Origin: Helianthus annuus
Lineage: Eukaryota > Streptophyta > Magnoliopsida > Asterales > Asteraceae
DNA: 64,000 nucleotides
NCBI RefSeq assembly: GCF_002127325.2
Contig: NC_035433.2
Span: 85,455,775-85,519,774, forward strand
Reading direction: 5' to 3'
The notes beneath the pieces were generated by a model. It ran no database searches. It was not told where the DNA came from and saw only the letters and a program-made list of their open reading frames with translations. The position numbers and the translations under genes are program-made. Below, piece by piece: positions 44,321-55,891 of the stretch (within the stretch, counting starts at the first letter, position 1; each line of letters starts with the position of its first letter).

Positions 44321-46540
44321 ATGGGTGCCCGTAAGGATTTAGCGAAATCGTTTTCTCGAATGACTCAAGAGGAGGTTGATTTGTTTTGTATGCAATGGGG
44401 AATAGGGACGAAGTTTAAACCGGTTGCACCGGGTTGTGACGTTTCAATCGATAAATGTCCCCCTGGTTCCATTGCTCTATACTGTCGCCATTTCGAGTTT
44501 TCTAACCTTCGTCATCCCTTTTCAAACTTTGTTTTGAATATCCTGGAGTATTATCGCATATCTTTTGGTCAGATTCACCCTCTTGGCATGGCTAGGGTTT
44601 TACACTTTGAAGTTTTGTGCCGGGCTTCTGGGTATGACCCAACTCTTTTATCGTTCCGTCATTTTTTCCGACTGGCTAAGAATGGTGACTGGTTTACCTT
44701 CGAGACAACTCAAGTTGACACTTGCTTGATTTCGTCTATGGTTTCTACCCTTGGTATGTGGAAGGACCGGTTTTCTGGGTGTCCGAGGAAATTGTCCCTT
44801 TTAAACTTGTTTGGAGGCACCCGGATGCTGTTTTGAATGAACCTGAACCTTCTGCCTCTGATATAAATGCTCGTTTTTTAGAAACTCATAGGGAGTGCCC
44901 TTCAAGGCTTCGTCCCTTTCCTGAGCATTTGTTGGTGTTGTTGGGTCTCAGTAAGTTGTGGGAAAAACGTAATCGAGACCCGGTGCTTTTGAGAGATGGG
45001 CAGGGTATGCATTTATTCTTCTTGTGCTGTTATGTTCCTGTTTCTTGCTTTCTTATATGTTTTATGTTTGTTTTGCAGTCATGTCTGCACTCGATTTTAT
45101 CAAGAGTGACGATACTTCTGACGTTGCCTTTAATGATGCTGCTGCTACTCCGGGTGAGGATGCGGTTGTTAGGGGATCCGATCATAGGTTCGAGGGTTCC
45201 GGATATGTGAATGACCCAAATGTCAAGGGTTTTACCAAGGCTGCGGGTTCCAAGGCTTATTTTTGCCGTTCAAAACGTTATTTGAAAGGTGCTGATCAAC
45301 CATCTGGTTCGGAGCCCATTGATGTTAGTGATGATATTGAAGTATCAGCAGAGCAAGCTATTAAGGTTGGCATGTCAAAGGGTAAGGAGAAAGAGCTGGT
45401 TGTTTCTGGAAAAAAGAAGAAGTTGGTTAAGAAAGGTAGTATTCCTACCATCCAAGGTTCGTCTGCCAAAAGTGTTGAGAGCTTCGAAGGTTCGGAGGGT
45501 GAAGAGGTTTATGTGCCCAACTGGGGGGTTAAGGTTGGAGATAGCTTCAAAGATCCAGCTGTTTGTGCTGAAGCTTTGGCCCACTTTGCTCCTCCCAGTG
45601 TTCGAAGTGCTATTTCTGAGTTGGAGGTTGATCATCTTATTTCAAGAATGATGCTGAGTTCCTGCAACCTTTCAGCCCTGTTGGCTGAAGGTGTTACCCG
45701 TTTTGCTAAGGGTATGCGGGAGTATGAGGAAGCCTCCAAGAAGAAGGAGAAGATGAAAGCCTCTATGGCTGCTATGAAGAAAGAAATTGATGGTTTTTCT
45801 GAGAAGGAGCTGGCTTGGGTCAAGAAGGTGGGTGAATTGACGAGAAGGCACGAGATTGAAGTAAGTGATCTCAAGAAAAGCTTCGAAGCTGACCAGTTGA
45901 AGCTAAAAGCTGATAGGGAGGCCTTGGCTGTTTAACAGAAGGCCTTTGATGAAGAAAAAAATGGCTTGAAGGCTTTGGTTGCTCAAGCCACTGGTGATAA
46001 CCAGTGGCTTATTGAGCAAGGTTTCCACCAAGTTGTTACCTACCTTCTTCACTCTAAAGAGTTCAATTCTGCTCTTGGTGTAGTTTACACTAAACTGCTT
46101 AACTTGGGGAAATATCAAGGTCTGATTGCTGGTTTCAAGCTTCATGAATCTGGTTATCCTTTGGAAAAATCTCCTTTGTACCGTCCTGAAGCTTCTGAGG
46201 TCTTTAGGGGTTTCGTCGAGCAGATGGAGAGGCTAACCTACCCATATGTGAGCCAGGTTGCAGCTTGTTTTGGTAAGCCTCTCTCTGTTTTGCAGGAACT
46301 AAACCAGATGGTCTTAATAAGAAGGTATGTGCCGAAGTACTTGGTTCTCTTTCAAGGAAACGCTTCTATTCAGGAGATAGCGAGGATACCTTCTCGGGAG
46401 AGCATGATGCTGCCAAGGATGCAAGCTTGGAGGGTTCAGCTGTCGATGGTGATGGTGGCTCAAAGTCTAAGAAGTCCAAGAAGACCAAAAAGGCTAAAGG
46501 TAACAGTTCTGGAGCTTCTAAGCCTTCCGTTGATGCTTGA
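44321..46540 (+). pseudogene. Antisense ORF of element C (putative gypsy-type transposon domain protein)
   Basis: Three parts: 44321-45004, intron 45005-45078 (GTATGC...TTTTGCAG), 45079-46272, a 23-bp GT-AG remnant (46273-46295), then 46296-46540. The N-terminal 190 residues match the plant 'putative gypsy type transposon' (Transposase_28) family: MTQEEVDLFCMQWGI, HPLGMARVLHFEVLCRA, FRHFFRLAKNGDWFTF, VWRHPDAVLNE, RPFPEHLLVLLG. A charged linker, a long Lys/Glu coiled coil (about residues 440-560) and a lysine-rich tail follow. One base is missing near 44772 in a T run, shifting the frame, and a stop lies at 45933-45935. Otherwise the parts sum to whole codons (about 707). The function of such proteins is unknown. 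It would be transcribed against pol, from the side of the 3' LTR. Confidence 0.8.
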
Positions 46541-47509
46541 TATTCGTAGCTTTCTTAGCACCCTTTAAAACAATTTATGGTTTGTAATGTTAACTTAAAC
46601 AATTTTAGGTTTCGCAAGAACCCTTAAGGTTCCTGTTGTGTGGTTGTGGTTAGGCTTGGATGGCCATTTGAACAATTGCCTAGGTTTGCAAGCTATTAAG
46701 GCTTGCTTTAACTTTGTTTGGATATTTGGGAGTCTGTTAAGACTTTCTTTGTTATACTATTAAGTTTTTACTTCTTGCCTTGTGTTATATTTTTTGTGTT
46801 TGTGCCTGTTTGGTAAGGCAGCTTGGTTGGCTTCAAGCCTTCAAGGCTTCTGGCTGTCATGTATGTAGCTTGAAGCCTTCGAGGCTTCTGGTTATTACTT
46901 TTGTTTCCTGACTTGGTTTGCATCTTTGAGTTTTGGGTTATGTGTAACCTTTTGCTCATGTTGTTGTATCGTTCCTTAGATTATTTCTTTTCTTTGTGGT
47001 TTTGTCTTTGTTGGGTTTGTGTTGTCTTTATGTTTTTTATACCTTAAAGGGTTCAGTGCTGCAGTCACTTAGCCTTGGTATTTTTAACAAGAAGACATAG
47101 CACCTATCCTATTCATTACTTTCCTTATTTTGATTTGATTTCGTAAGCCTGTTTTTTAATAATTTTTTCTAAGGCTTAAGGAACATTTGATGTAGGCTGT
47201 TCGGACCTGTCTATGAGACAACTTTGTTTTTCAATTATAAGTCTCATGGAGTTGTATTGATTTAGGAACTCACCCCTTATATAGGTCCATTCAACCCTTG
47301 AACCTATTGAGCGATGTGGCATGAGAGCTCATCCCCTTACATGGCCCTTGCCATGGAGTTTTTTGCTAGGTTCTCAACCTGATTTTAGGATAGAAAGACA
47401 AATTTGATAAGACAACTTCATTCATTCAAGAGGTATTGTGTTTACAAAAGGTGGTCATAGTACAACTCTTGAGATACAACCTGTGAAATACAAACCAATC
47501 TTTCTTGAT
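46541..47509. other. Spacer between antisense ORF and integrase end of element C
   Basis: T-rich on the plus strand, non-coding. The two converging genes of the element end on either side of it. A short motif (CTTCAAGCCTTCAAGGCTTC) recurs at about 46832 and 46870. Confidence 0.6.
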
Positions 47510-48780
47510 TTAGACATGGAACCTCTTGAGGGTCTTTCCATTCCAATGTCTTGGAAGCTTTTTACCTTCTGAGTCGGCTAGCTTATAGGATCCACCCTTA
47601 TGTGCTTCAAGGATGGTGTATGGGCCTTCCCATTTTGAGCCGAGCTTTCCTTGGTTCTCTTTTTTACTAGCCTCATTGTTTCTAAGCACCAGGTCTCCTG
47701 GCTTGAAACGTTCATTCTTGACTCTTTTGTTGTAGTAAGCTTCCATCCGTTGTTTGTATTTGGCCTCTTGAATTGCAGCTTGGTCTCGTGCTTCCTCTAG
47801 GAGTTGTAAGTTCAACATGGTCTCTTTTTGGTTTGTTTCGGGATCCATGTTGACAGTTCGTTGTGTTACAACTCCTACTTCGGCTGGAATCACGACTTCA
47901 GATCCAAATACCAAGCTATAAGGTGTTCTTTTGTGGCTTGTTTTTTCGGTTGTTCTTATGGCCCATAGAACACTCGGCAATTCTTCAAGCCAATTGCTTT
48001 CATACCTTCCTAATCTTGCCTTGATTCCCTCAACTATGCTTCGATTCATCCTTTCAACCTGACCATTTGACTGTGGATATGCCACTGAGCTGAAAACCTG
48101 AGAGATTCTGAATTCTTTGCACTAAACGCTGAAAGACTTCTCGGCAAATTGCTTTCCATTGTCGGTGACAAGCACTCCCGGTAATCCATAACGACAAATG
48201 ATGTTTTCTCAAACGAAATCAATGATCTGTTTGCCCGTGATTTTGCAAGTGGTTTAACCTCAGGCCACTTCGTGAAGTAATCTATGGCCACCAACAAGAA
48301 CTTCACTCCACCTTTGGCTGGTGGGAATGGACCAACGATGTCCATCCCCCATTTATAAAATGGCCATGCTGAGGTTATTGGGACAAGATCATGCTTGGGA
48401 CTCTTTGGGACTAGTGCATGAATTTGGAAGGTTTCACACTTCCTTAATTGCTCAGTTGTGTCTCGGTGCATGGAGGGCCAGAAATACCCAAGGTTCATTA
48501 GTTTAGCAACCACCTATCTAGCTCCAAAATGAGCTCCGCATATACCTTCATGAACCTCTTTAATCAAATACTGGCTTTGTTCGGGACCCACACATCTCAG
48601 TAAGGGAGCAAGGTAACCCTTTTTGTAGAGTATTTCGCCTTGCAACTCGTATTGTCTAGATTTGACTTTAACCCTTTCAGCCTCTGTTTGATCAGCATGT
48701 AACTCGCCATTTTTAAGGAACTTTTTTATTGGAGTCATCCAATTGGTGCCTTCTTCGGTGATTACGTCTTGAACTTCCAA
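47510..48780 (-). pseudogene. pol: Integrase of element C, decayed
   Basis: The frame from 48780 covers the HHCC region (VHEGICGAHFGAR, stop at 48516-48514, then KLMNLGYFWPSMHRD, KCETFQIHA). Phe replaces the last zinc-binding Cys. The first catalytic block WGMDIVGPFPP and VAIDYFTKWPE follow. Frame breaks between about 48235 and 48085 scramble the second catalytic block. The third, YPQSNGQVERMNRS with its glutamate, and the C-terminus (ELPSVLWAIRTTEKTS, PGDLVLRNN, KWEGPYTI) are open in another frame to the natural stop at 47510. Not functional. Confidence 0.9.
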
Positions 48781-48789
48781 CTCTTTGAT

Positions 48790-50925
48790 TTATGGGGTTT
48801 TCAATACTTCTACCAACACCTTTTTAGTGAGGTGGGTAAAGGTGAGAGAAGCCAATTTGCTTAGAGCATCAGCTTTCTTATTTCGAGACCTAGGAATTTG
48901 CTTGATGGTACACGTTTGGAAGGTGTTCATCAGTTCCTTGGATTTTTCCTTATATTTCTTCATATTTGGCTCCTTTGCAACATAACTGTCGTTCACTTGA
49001 CTTGACACCAGCAACGAGTCTGTGAAGATTTCAAGCTTTTCAACCTTCATTTCTTTAGCCAACCTCAAGCCGGCTATCAACGCATCGTATTCAGCTTCGT
49101 TGTTGGTGGTCTGAAAATTAAATCGAAGAGCATACGTGAATTCTAACCCTTCTGGGTTGATTAGAATAAGCCAAGCCCCTGACCCTTCAACGCTTGAAGC
49201 CCCATCGGTAAAAAGCTTCTAGGCTTCAAGATCTGAGGGTTCAGTGGCAACTGTGTTTACTTAAGTGACTGTTTGCTTAGGGACTTCCACAATGAAATCA
49301 GCCAATACTTGGGCTTCGATGGCTTTTCTTGGAACATAGGTGATGTTATGTTCACCTAGTTCCACTGCCCATTTAGCTAATCATCCCGAGTTTTCTGGTT
49401 TTTCAAGCACACTCTTAATAGGTTGGTCGGTGACCACTTGTATTGGGTGTGCTTGGAAATACCTTCGAAGCCTTCTAGCTGTTTGGACTAGGGCTAGAGC
49501 AAGTTTCTCCAAGGGAGGATATTTGATTTCTGCTAATTTTAGAGTTTTGCTGAAGAAATAAACGGGTACCTGAACCTTGTCTCGTTCAATGGTGAGGACC
49601 GCACTTATTGCTTCTTCAGCAACCGAAAGGTATACAGAGATCAACTCTCCCGTTTCTGGGGCTGCAATGTCTGGGAGTGAAGCTAGGTGTTGCTTCATCT
49701 GGTTGAAGGCTTCCTCAGCCTCCTCAGTCCACTTGAAATCCTTTTTGTCAGAGCAGCCTTTGAGGGTTTTGAAGAAAGGTAAAGATCTTTCAGACAATTT
49801 TGAGGTAAAACGCTTTCGAGCAGCAAGCTTCCTGTTTAAGCTTTCCACTTCTTTTTTGTTTCGTGGTGGCTTGGTTTCGAGAACAGCCCTCACCTTGTTT
49901 GGATTGGCTTTTATACTTTGTTTTCCCACAATGTGTCCCAGAAACTTTCCTTCTTCAAACTCAAACGAACATTTTTCGGGGTTGAGTTTCATGTTGACCT
50001 TCCTTAGCTTCTTGAATGTTTCTTAGATGTCGTCAAGCATTTGGTATTCTGTTTTGCTTTTGATTACCAAATCGTCGACATATGCCTCCATGTTTCTACC
50101 AATTTGACTAGCAAAAGCCTTATCAACTAGGCGTTGATAGGTTGCACCCGCGTTTTTAAGGGCAAAAGGCATCTTTTGGTAGCAAAAGATCCCTTTGTCT
50201 GTGTGAAAGGAAGTTTTTTCCTCATCTTCTTCCTTCATGAGAATTTGATGGTAACCCTTGTGAGCATCAAGAAAACACTTGAAAGGGTAACCGTTGAGGG
50301 AGTCAACCTTGAGATCAATTTCTGGTAATGGGTAACAATCTTTGGGATAAGTTTTGTTTAGATCCTTGAAGTCTATGCACATTCTCCATGAATTATCGGG
50401 CTTTCGAACCATGACTGGATTCGCAACCCAGGATTGATACTTGACTTCTCGGAGAATTCCTGCTGATACAAGCTTTTCAACCTCTTGGCATGCAGCCAAG
50501 CTCCTTTCGGGCGCTAGACTTCGTTTCTTTTAGACAACAGGCTTGACATCTGGTGGTATTTTCAACTCGTGTTCAGCAACGCTTCGAGGGATGCCCGTCA
50601 TATCTTCCAGGCACCAAGCAAAGACATCGCTGTAATGTATCAATAGCTTTTCAAGATATGAAATATTTTCTTGTGAAAGGCTTGGGTTAACCCTTATCCT
50701 CTGATCAGGATACTTAGGGTTTATGATTAGCCTTTGCTTGTCTTCTTCACTTTTGGAACTTTCACCTTCAACCATATAGGCCTCTTGGGTAGGTTGAAGG
50801 GTTGCAATCCCTCTCTCAGTAGGAAATTTGACTATTCCATGACCAACAGAAACAACCATGTAGAATGCACACTGCCTCGGCCTTCCTATGATCACGTCAT
50901 AGTTTGAAGGTATATTGATGACCAC
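48790..50925 (-). pseudogene. pol: Reverse transcriptase and two RNase H regions of element C
   Basis: One frame with several stops (near 50530, 50023, 49381, 49260 and 49215). RT retains SWVANPVMVRKPD, CIDFKDLNK, FLDAHKGYHQI, MPFALKNAGATYQRL and the catalytic YVDDLVIKS. The first RNase H region follows (LSVAEEAISAVL ... YPPLEKLALALVQ). About 49225-49060 encodes a second, LFTDGASSVEGSGAWL with NNEAEYDALIAGL and FTDSLL. A second, archaeal-type RNase H is a mark of the Tat lineage. Active-site motifs are largely intact, but the stops prevent a full-length product. Confidence 0.9.
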
Positions 50926-53078
50926 AAAGGTGAGGGGTTGAACTCTCTCTTTTTGGCCTTCACTGAAACGGACATTAAGGGTAGTTGCCCTAAAGGTTTG
51001 AGGGGTATGTCGGCAATACCTTTTATGTAGGTCCCGGAGGGTTGAAGCCTTGAACGCTCTTCATTGCTTAAACGGTTGAAGAACTTCTCAAACATGATTT
51101 CGGTGGCAACACCAGTGTCTATGTATGCTCTGCTTGTTTGTAATGTTCCCACAGTGGACTCAACCACAAGAGGGTTTGAAAGAGGGTCTTTTTCTGTTGG
51201 AGGGAAACAAACACACTGAAGCTCCCAAGCTTCCAACCATTGCCGTTTATGAGGAACCTCTCCATCGAAATCCACCATGTTAACTTCTTTGCCCTTCCCT
51301 TCGGCCATCTTGTCCCTTACCCCCTTCACTAGGTGAGCAAGCTCCCCGGACTTGACGGCCTCTTCGATCCTCTTCTTTAGTTGGAATCAATCATTAGTAT
51401 TGTGGCCTTTCTCTTCATGAAATTCGCAAAATTGGGTGGAGTTCTCATTCCTTTTGCTTTTGGGGAGAGGCCTTAGAGGTCGGAAGTTTTGCTTCACTTC
51501 TTCCGTTGCAAGGATTTCTTGAGGGGTCTTGGTAAGGGGTGTGAAGCTTATGCCTTTTTCCCTGTTGTGAGGGTTCCAGCCTTCAGACCTTCGCTGCTCT
51601 GAACCCTTTTGGCGTCTGTCCTAGGGATGGAAGCTTCCCCTTTTTCTAGCTGGGCTGTTGCCTCGCCAGCTTGATCCCCTTTTTCTCTGTTCTTTAATGT
51701 CTATGGCATCCTCTCCCTGGATGTGGACTTTAGCCCTTTCGTGAGCTTCTTCCAAAGTCTTGGGTAGTGATTTGTTGAAATCTCTTATGAGATATTTAGA
51801 CGTAGTGGCGTTCATAAAACCGGGCACTCTCATCTTTTCGTCTGCCCCTACATATGTCAGACCTTCCTTCTTGTATCTTTCTATGAACTCTCGAAGGCTC
51901 TCGTCATCCCTTTGTTTTATCTGGAAGATTACTGTAGCATCTTTAACATATCGCCTCTGTTGAGAGAAATTGGCCAGGAACCCCTTGCTAAGGTCATCGA
52001 AGCTTCGAACGCTTTGGGCAGGTAAATCATTGAACAAAATTCTGGCTGATCCGAAAAGTGTTTGCATGAACATTAGGCAACATTCAGCATTTGACCATTT
52101 CTCAATCCTAGCAGCACCGGTGAAGATCTGAAGTTGGTCTTTAGGGTCTTCAGTCCCATCATATGTTTTGATGTGGGCCGGCATCTTGATCTTCGTTTGG
52201 AAATCCTAATCAGCGATTTGCTGGGAGAAACATGACAAGTTGCTTGGTTTATAGGGCTTGGCCAGATCTTCTTCCACTCTTGCTCCTGTGTTGCCACTAT
52301 TATTGTTGTTCCCTTGGGTGGCTAACACTTGATTAATGAAGTGTTGCCACGGGAAGCTTGCCATCATCTGGGGCATAAGGTTGAAGCCTTGAAGGTTTCC
52401 AAGTGCAACTGAGCAGTTTATCCCCAAGGGAGTACTCATAACGGCACTCCGTGCCAAGGGAAGCACCGAGAGGGATTGTTCCCATGTAGTAGTTGCTGAG
52501 GGTGGAATGTTTGTTACTGGAGATTGCAGGAGTTGGTCCAAAGTCAACTCGTGCCCCAAGGGAGCACCGGTTGCAATTGGTTGGGAAGAATAAAGAGGAT
52601 AAGATGTTGGATCTGACCTCGTGTACAAATATGGGTTAGGATTCAGAGGAGGATTGCTGGGTCCAACCTCATTCCTTGAAGTAGTTGGTTGTGAGCTTGC
52701 AAAAGGAAGAGGGGGAGGTCCAGGAGATAGTGACGGTTCTGGCTCGTCATAGTCCAGACGGATCCTCACTCCTTTGTCTCGTTTCCTATTCACGTGTTGG
52801 TTGAGGAGAGACCTCAACTCAAGAAAGTTGTTAGTAACTCCTTAAGGTGTAAGATCGATACGTGAAGGAGTGTTTGAGGCACCAACATTGTGAGATGGTA
52901 CTCCGGAACGAGACGGTGTTGGCGTTTGGAAAGTGAGAAACTCGGGGTATGTCGCTCCAGTTGGAGTGCTTCCCGGTGTTGAGATGGAGGTCGGCATAGC
53001 CACAGGAGTTTGGCTAGTGTTCGGGGTAGAAGTACGAGGGGCTTGGTTAACTTCCCCCGGAGACTCACCTTTCGACAT
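50892..53078 (-). pseudogene. gag: Gag and protease of element C
   Basis: A single frame from MSKGESPGEVNQAP at 53078, broken by stops near 52842, 52206, 51621 and 51388. The Pro/Ser/Thr-rich N-terminus is followed by the gag core (MPAHIKTYDGTEDPKDQL, WSNAECCLMFMQTLFGSARILFNDLP, SFDDLSKGFLANFSQQ). A zinc-knuckle-like CEFHEEKGHNTND follows near 51400. The protease has YIDTGVATEIMF; the usual motif carries Ala or Ser after DTG, so Val is unusual. A frameshift near 50930 passes the frame to RT. Confidence 0.88.
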
Positions 53079-53143
53079 GCTGGTTCTTGAACAAAAATGG
53101 AGCTACACTACTAGGTCTTATGAAAAAAATTAGTGGCGTAGCC

Positions 53144-53161
53144 CCACGGTGTGCGCCAACT
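53144..53161 (-). other. Primer-binding site of element C
   Basis: The minus strand reads TTGGCGCACACCGTGGGG directly after the LTR end GCATCAACA and a short linker. I cannot assign the tRNA. Confidence 0.65.
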
Positions 53162-53783
53162 TGTTGATGCAACAAATAATAGACCAAGGATAGTAGCTGG
53201 GCTGGTTAGGCAAAAGGGTTGAAGGGTTTGGTTTTGCCTAACGCAGGTCGTGGGGTCCCCCCACGTTTGCAAGACGTGGAGAGAGGTTCACTAGTTTGAT
53301 TTTTGTTGTTTGCTCGGGATCCTCCACTGAAATGTGTTTAGTCTCGGATGTGGGAACAATAAGAATATGTGTGTTGAATGTGATGGAGAGTGACTTGTAT
53401 AGACCAAGTACTCAAGAACAATGACCAGAGATTCGCCTGGAATCAGAGCTGATCCAGAATGTCTTGGCACTAAATGAAATGTCACATTTATAGGGAGAGT
53501 CATGGCTCAAAGAGGAAGCTGTTGACTAGTGAACATGCTTGCAGTGGGGGACTTACCCTTTTTGGGGTGGAAGCCTTTTGACCTGCGGGTAAAAGACTGT
53601 ACTCTGTGCATCCGTCTTACTTTTGCGGCTGGGGAAGTTGGTGAAGCAATCAGAGATGTGACCATTTACTGTTCACGTGTTGCATTATCTTGACTTCCGG
53701 ATTTTCAACCTTTGAACCTTTTAACCTTTTGAGCATTCATGTAGTTAAGTCACTTTATTTGGTCTTGGGCTACCCCGTCATCA
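53162..53783 (-). repeat. Element C 5' LTR
   Basis: 622 bp, TGTTGATGCAAC ... CCGTCATCA, followed by the CTTAC duplication. About 15 differences from 43373-43994, including two single-base indels that cancel in length. Confidence 0.93.
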
Positions 53784-53871
53784 CTTACTATTGTCACATC
53801 CGGTAACGAGGCTTCAAGTCTACAAATCCGTAGAATGTAAACCATATGGAACAAATCCAATAGAGCACTTA

Positions 53872-54668
53872 GGGTCTGTTTGGTATGGGGTAATGGAATG
53901 GACGAAAGAATGGAATGGACGAGGTAATGGAATGGACGAGGGAATGCAATGGATCATTACCATTCCATGTCTTGTTTGGTTAGCATGTGTGAATGGAATG
54001 AATTATTATTGTGTATTGTTCGGTAGGAAAAAAGAAACGGAGTAATAAAATCAGCGGTGAGTGGTGGTGGTGGTCGGTGGTAGTGATTGTGGGTGGTTAT
54101 AGGTGGCAGTGGTGGCAGTGGTGGGTGTCGGTTGCGGCGATGGGTGGTGGTGGTGGCGGCAAGTGGTGGTGCGGCAGTGACGACGAGTGGTGGTGGTGCC
54201 AAGGTGGCCGTTGGTGGTGGGTGGCAACAGAGGTGGCGGTTGGGGCCGGCGGCGGCGGTTGGTGGTGGCGGTGGTGGTGGCGTCGACGATGGTGGTGGGC
54301 AGCGGCGGCGAGTGGCGTTGGCCGTTGGTCGCAGCTGTGGGTGATAACGGTGGCGAGTGGGTGGCGGCGGCGGCGGCGGTGGTTGTCGGGGTGAGGTGGT
54401 GGCGGGTGGCGGCGATGGCGTCGGTGGTGGGTGGTGGTGGTGGTGGTGGGTTGTGGCGAAGGTGGTGGGTTGTGGTGTTGTTGATGAATGGTGTAAGATG
54501 GGATGGAATGGAAAAAAACATGGGGGGTGGAATGAATGATTTTGAGAGAATGGAATGCCTTTTGGAATGGGTGATTCCACTCCATTGACCAACCAAACAC
54601 CATTTTCTTCATTCCCTCGTAATTATCCATTCCATTCCACCTCTCATTCCTGCATAATAAACACTATC
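53872..54668. mobile_element. PIF/Harbinger-like element with G-rich core
   Basis: The left end GGGTCTGTTTGGTATGGGG follows TTA (53869-53871). The right end read inversely (GATAGTGTTTATTATGCAGG) is a diverged partner and is followed by TTA (54669-54671). A GAATGG-rich subterminal zone occurs on both sides in inverse orientation. The core (54058-54490) is strongly strand-biased GGT/GGC low-complexity DNA; long ORFs on both strands there (poly-Trp/Gly or poly-Pro/His) are compositional artefacts. Confidence 0.55.
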
Positions 54669-54671
54669 TTA

Positions 54672-55891
54672 TAATTATTAGCAAGGACGACTGGGTGATT
54701 CAACTAGTGCTTGGGGCCACCATCCTTTTAGGGCCTCAATTTCAATATTGAGCCATTTCAATAATATGTAATTTTGGTAATAATGTAAGTTTGTTTCAAA
54801 TTCTAACCATCTTTTTAGGGCCTCAATTTCAATATTGAACCATTTCTATAATATGTAATTGGGTAATAAAAATCGTATCTTTTTGCGAGTTCTGCATGAT
54901 GTTTATGTAAGTTTGTTTTAATTTCTAGGTAAATTAGTAGACTCATAAATAGGTGCTACATAATATACGTTCTTTATTAATTATTATTAATTACCTTATA
55001 TAAGTTTTTTCTTATTAACTTTCATGTCAAACATAATTCGATGGTATGATTAAACATGTTTTAAAATGGTTTTAGCCCGATTCTATAACAATTATATTTA
55101 AAAACGGGCATCCGATTTATATTTTGCTTAGGGCCTCTAAAATGATTGAGTCGACCCTGATTATTAGTAAACCGTCGAACAGATGTATTATTTTTTTAAA
55201 TCTTATGGATGACAAGAAAATTATTTAGGTAAAGTAGGCGACATGGGTTACGGATCTAACTGTGACCCCATGTGAGTAACTAGCATGAAGAATCCATCAC
55301 CACAAGAAAAAGATTGAGCAGTTCTAATACTAAAATGAAAATTGAGATTACCTATAGCTGAAATGATATCTATGGTAGCTCTATAATCTTATCTAGTATT
55401 CATGTAACATCCAGTCTCCTAGGATCCGTAGAAAGTCTTGAGTAGTGGCAAATCTACAAATTTTTCTGGAGGGTTTGTTTTGGTAGATTTTCACTAATTT
55501 TTTTTTTTTTTTCAAATCATACAAGTATTCCACTATTTTTTTCCAAACCAAAAAGTTTCTGTAAACTAGCTAAGTAGCTAACATGTTGTGGCTACGACGA
55601 GAGATCAAAATAAACTTTTTCAAACATGTTTATCACGTATCTGATCAAATTTTCTCAGGAACGGCAACATCAATTTTAAGAGGAAGATTTATAATGCATT
55701 TGTTGTCTGAAATTAAGTTTGCAATACTAACCCACAAAGCATGTTATAAGATATTCTTCAATACCTTTTGAATAATATTTACATGTACACTTTAGTATTG
55801 GTGTGACGTCGTAAGGTTTATATTTTCGAGTTGTAGAGGGATTACCTGCTTGCCATAAGAGTTGAACAAAAACAACATAAAATGTAAACAA
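54672..55891. other. Intergenic DNA with an 87-bp duplication
   Basis: Two copies of TTTTAGGGCCTCAATTTCAA with following text start near 54724 and 54811 (period 87). Otherwise nothing recognised. Confidence 0.55.

Larger units (their letters stand above)
43373..53783 (-). mobile_element. Element C: Tat-lineage Ty3/gypsy retrotransposon with antisense ORF
   Basis: 10.4 kb with identical-length LTRs (622 bp), TSD CTTAC (43368-43372 and 53784-53788), a PBS beside the right LTR and a polypurine tract beside the left one. Gag, protease, RT, two RNase H regions and integrase are on the minus strand and decayed. Between integrase and the 3' LTR it carries a large plus-strand ORF with an intron, as known for Tat-type elements such as Grande and Retand. 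The LTRs differ at about 15 positions. Confidence 0.93.

Noticed and set aside
54011..54630. Several long overlapping ORFs on both strands (Gly/Trp-rich and Pro/His-rich)
   Set aside because: They are products of GGT/GGC low-complexity DNA with no stop codons by composition.
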